DNA of 64,000 bases from Saprospiraceae bacterium (GTDB lineage: Bacteria > Bacteroidota > Bacteroidia > Chitinophagales > Saprospiraceae), in NCBI GenBank assembly GCA_029251525.1, contig JAQXDE010000039.1:1-64000 (forward strand), given 5' to 3'. This document shows, one piece after another, positions 63,525 through 64,000 of the stretch (positions are counted from its first letter, which is position 1; each line of letters begins with the position of its first letter). A model generated the notes under the pieces. The model was not told the origin of the DNA. It searched no databases and worked only from the letters and a program-made list of their open reading frames with translations. A program made the translations under genes and the position numbers.

Positions 63525-64000
63525 TACCACCACCCAGGCCCAAATACTCTGCAACGGTTAAGTGAGTTTTAAGAGAAATACTCAAAAATATTTTTCGATC
63601 TAAGGCACTTTTTGCAGGGAGATAATACCGAGTAGAAAATTTAGTATAAAAATTTCCTCCTTTGAGAAAAGAGAAGTTACCTAAATAAAATCCAGCAGAT
63701 AATATCATACTCCAATTTCCAAAAAGAAATTCTTCTCCAATAAAAAAAGTTAAACGAGATGCTTTTTTCTTTGCGTCTTTTTCTGTTTCTGAATGATTGG
63801 TGTGAAGAACAAATTCAAAAATGGCTTTGTTCTGTTCAAACTCAAAACCTGCTATTATTCGATTCTGCTGATTCAAATAATAGTTACCTCCAAGTGCGGC
63901 AAAATAAATGGGATATCTTGGTCCACCGATTGAAAATCTTTGAACTAAACCTGCTCCTGATTGAATATCAATTCCAAATCGACGAATTATTTTTTTACTT
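63514..64000 (-). CDS. outer-membrane beta-barrel protein, 5' end missing
   Basis: The frame is open from the right edge to a stop at 63514, giving at least 161 residues, and its start lies outside the window. The visible part has alternating strands with Gly/aromatic residues (RFGIDIQSGAG, PIYFAALGGNYYLN, WSMILSAGFYLGN). It ends in AEYLGLGGGINF with the terminal Phe of barrel proteins. The layout resembles the acyloxyacyl hydrolase/PagL-type proteins of Bacteroidota, but the catalytic His-Ser pair is not clear in this part. Its end overlaps the GSCFA gene by 11 bases. Confidence 0.55.
   Translation of the reverse strand, partial: SKKIIRRFGIDIQSGAGLVQRFSIGGPRYPIYFAALGGNYYLNQQNRIIAGFEFEQNKAIFEFVLHTNHSETEKDAKKKASRLTFFIGEEFLFGNWSMILSAGFYLGNFSFLKGGNFYTKFSTRYYLPAKSALDRKIFLSISLKTHLTVAEYLGLGGGINF

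Overview
The window is AT-rich chromosomal DNA from a member of the Bacteroidota, most likely of the Saprospirales/Chitinophagales type. The signs are type IX secretion (T9SS) C-terminal domains of types A and B, PorP/SprF and PorV/PorQ family proteins, a TonB-dependent receptor with a carboxypeptidase-like N-terminal domain, GSCFA, DUF3078 and DUF4230 proteins, a fused MurF/alanine racemase, a SecA of about 1100 residues, and promoters of the Bacteroidota form TTG-N17-23-TAnnTTTG. Shine-Dalgarno sequences are largely absent and several genes appear to start at TTG. I see no insertion sequence, prophage, integrase or CRISPR array. The gene content is mostly core and envelope functions.

Layout. 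1-5 kb: the first 14 codons of a gene leaving the left edge, a DUF4230 protein, a reverse operon (lipoprotein, eight-helix LPG-synthase-like membrane protein, DUF3108 protein), then a D-2-hydroxyacid dehydrogenase. 5-14 kb: a large co-directional cassette of a TonB-dependent receptor, a 1359-residue secreted protein and a PorV-like outer-membrane protein. 14-19.5 kb: greA and a HIT hydrolase, facing ruvC; then a histidine kinase/response regulator pair divergent from a periplasmic PDZ protein. 19.6-26.6 kb: reverse-strand envelope genes (unknown secreted protein, VanX-like dipeptidase, TlpA-like lipoprotein), ligA, and a T9SS protein carrying a CxxCH motif. 27-31 kb: a CotH/lamin-tail membrane protein, an inward-rectifier K+ channel, and an LpxD-like acyltransferase. 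31-35.5 kb: polA and a DUF3078 protein.

35.5-36.2 kb is a gene-poor stretch that holds the remains of an ECF sigma factor gene with several frameshifts. 36-39 kb: an M28 peptidase, hpt, an alpha/beta hydrolase and tRNA-Gln(UUG). 39.7-43 kb: secA, whose leader holds two related palindromes. 43-46.6 kb: a lipoprotein, a T9SS type-B protein, and a small membrane protein ending in an 8-bp tandem repeat. 46.8-54 kb: a SWIM/SNF2 helicase, an acyl-CoA dehydrogenase, a HEAT-like protein and a mevalonate-kinase-like GHMP kinase. 54.3-58.4 kb: a tight reverse operon bactofilin - AtpZ - four-helix protein - biotin carrier protein - MurF/Alr. 58.7-64 kb: a PorP/SprF protein, a two-gene operon coupling a YbjN-like protein to a trypsin-like protease with a zinc ribbon and its own YbjN-like tail, a GSCFA protein, and the 3' part of an outer-membrane barrel gene.

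The most promising poorly described units are the YbjN/protease pair (59996-62409) and the receptor / giant secreted protein / PorV-like cassette (5036-14037). The clearest hidden feature is the broken ECF sigma factor at 35550-35942. All functions are read from motifs and family recognition; no database search was run.
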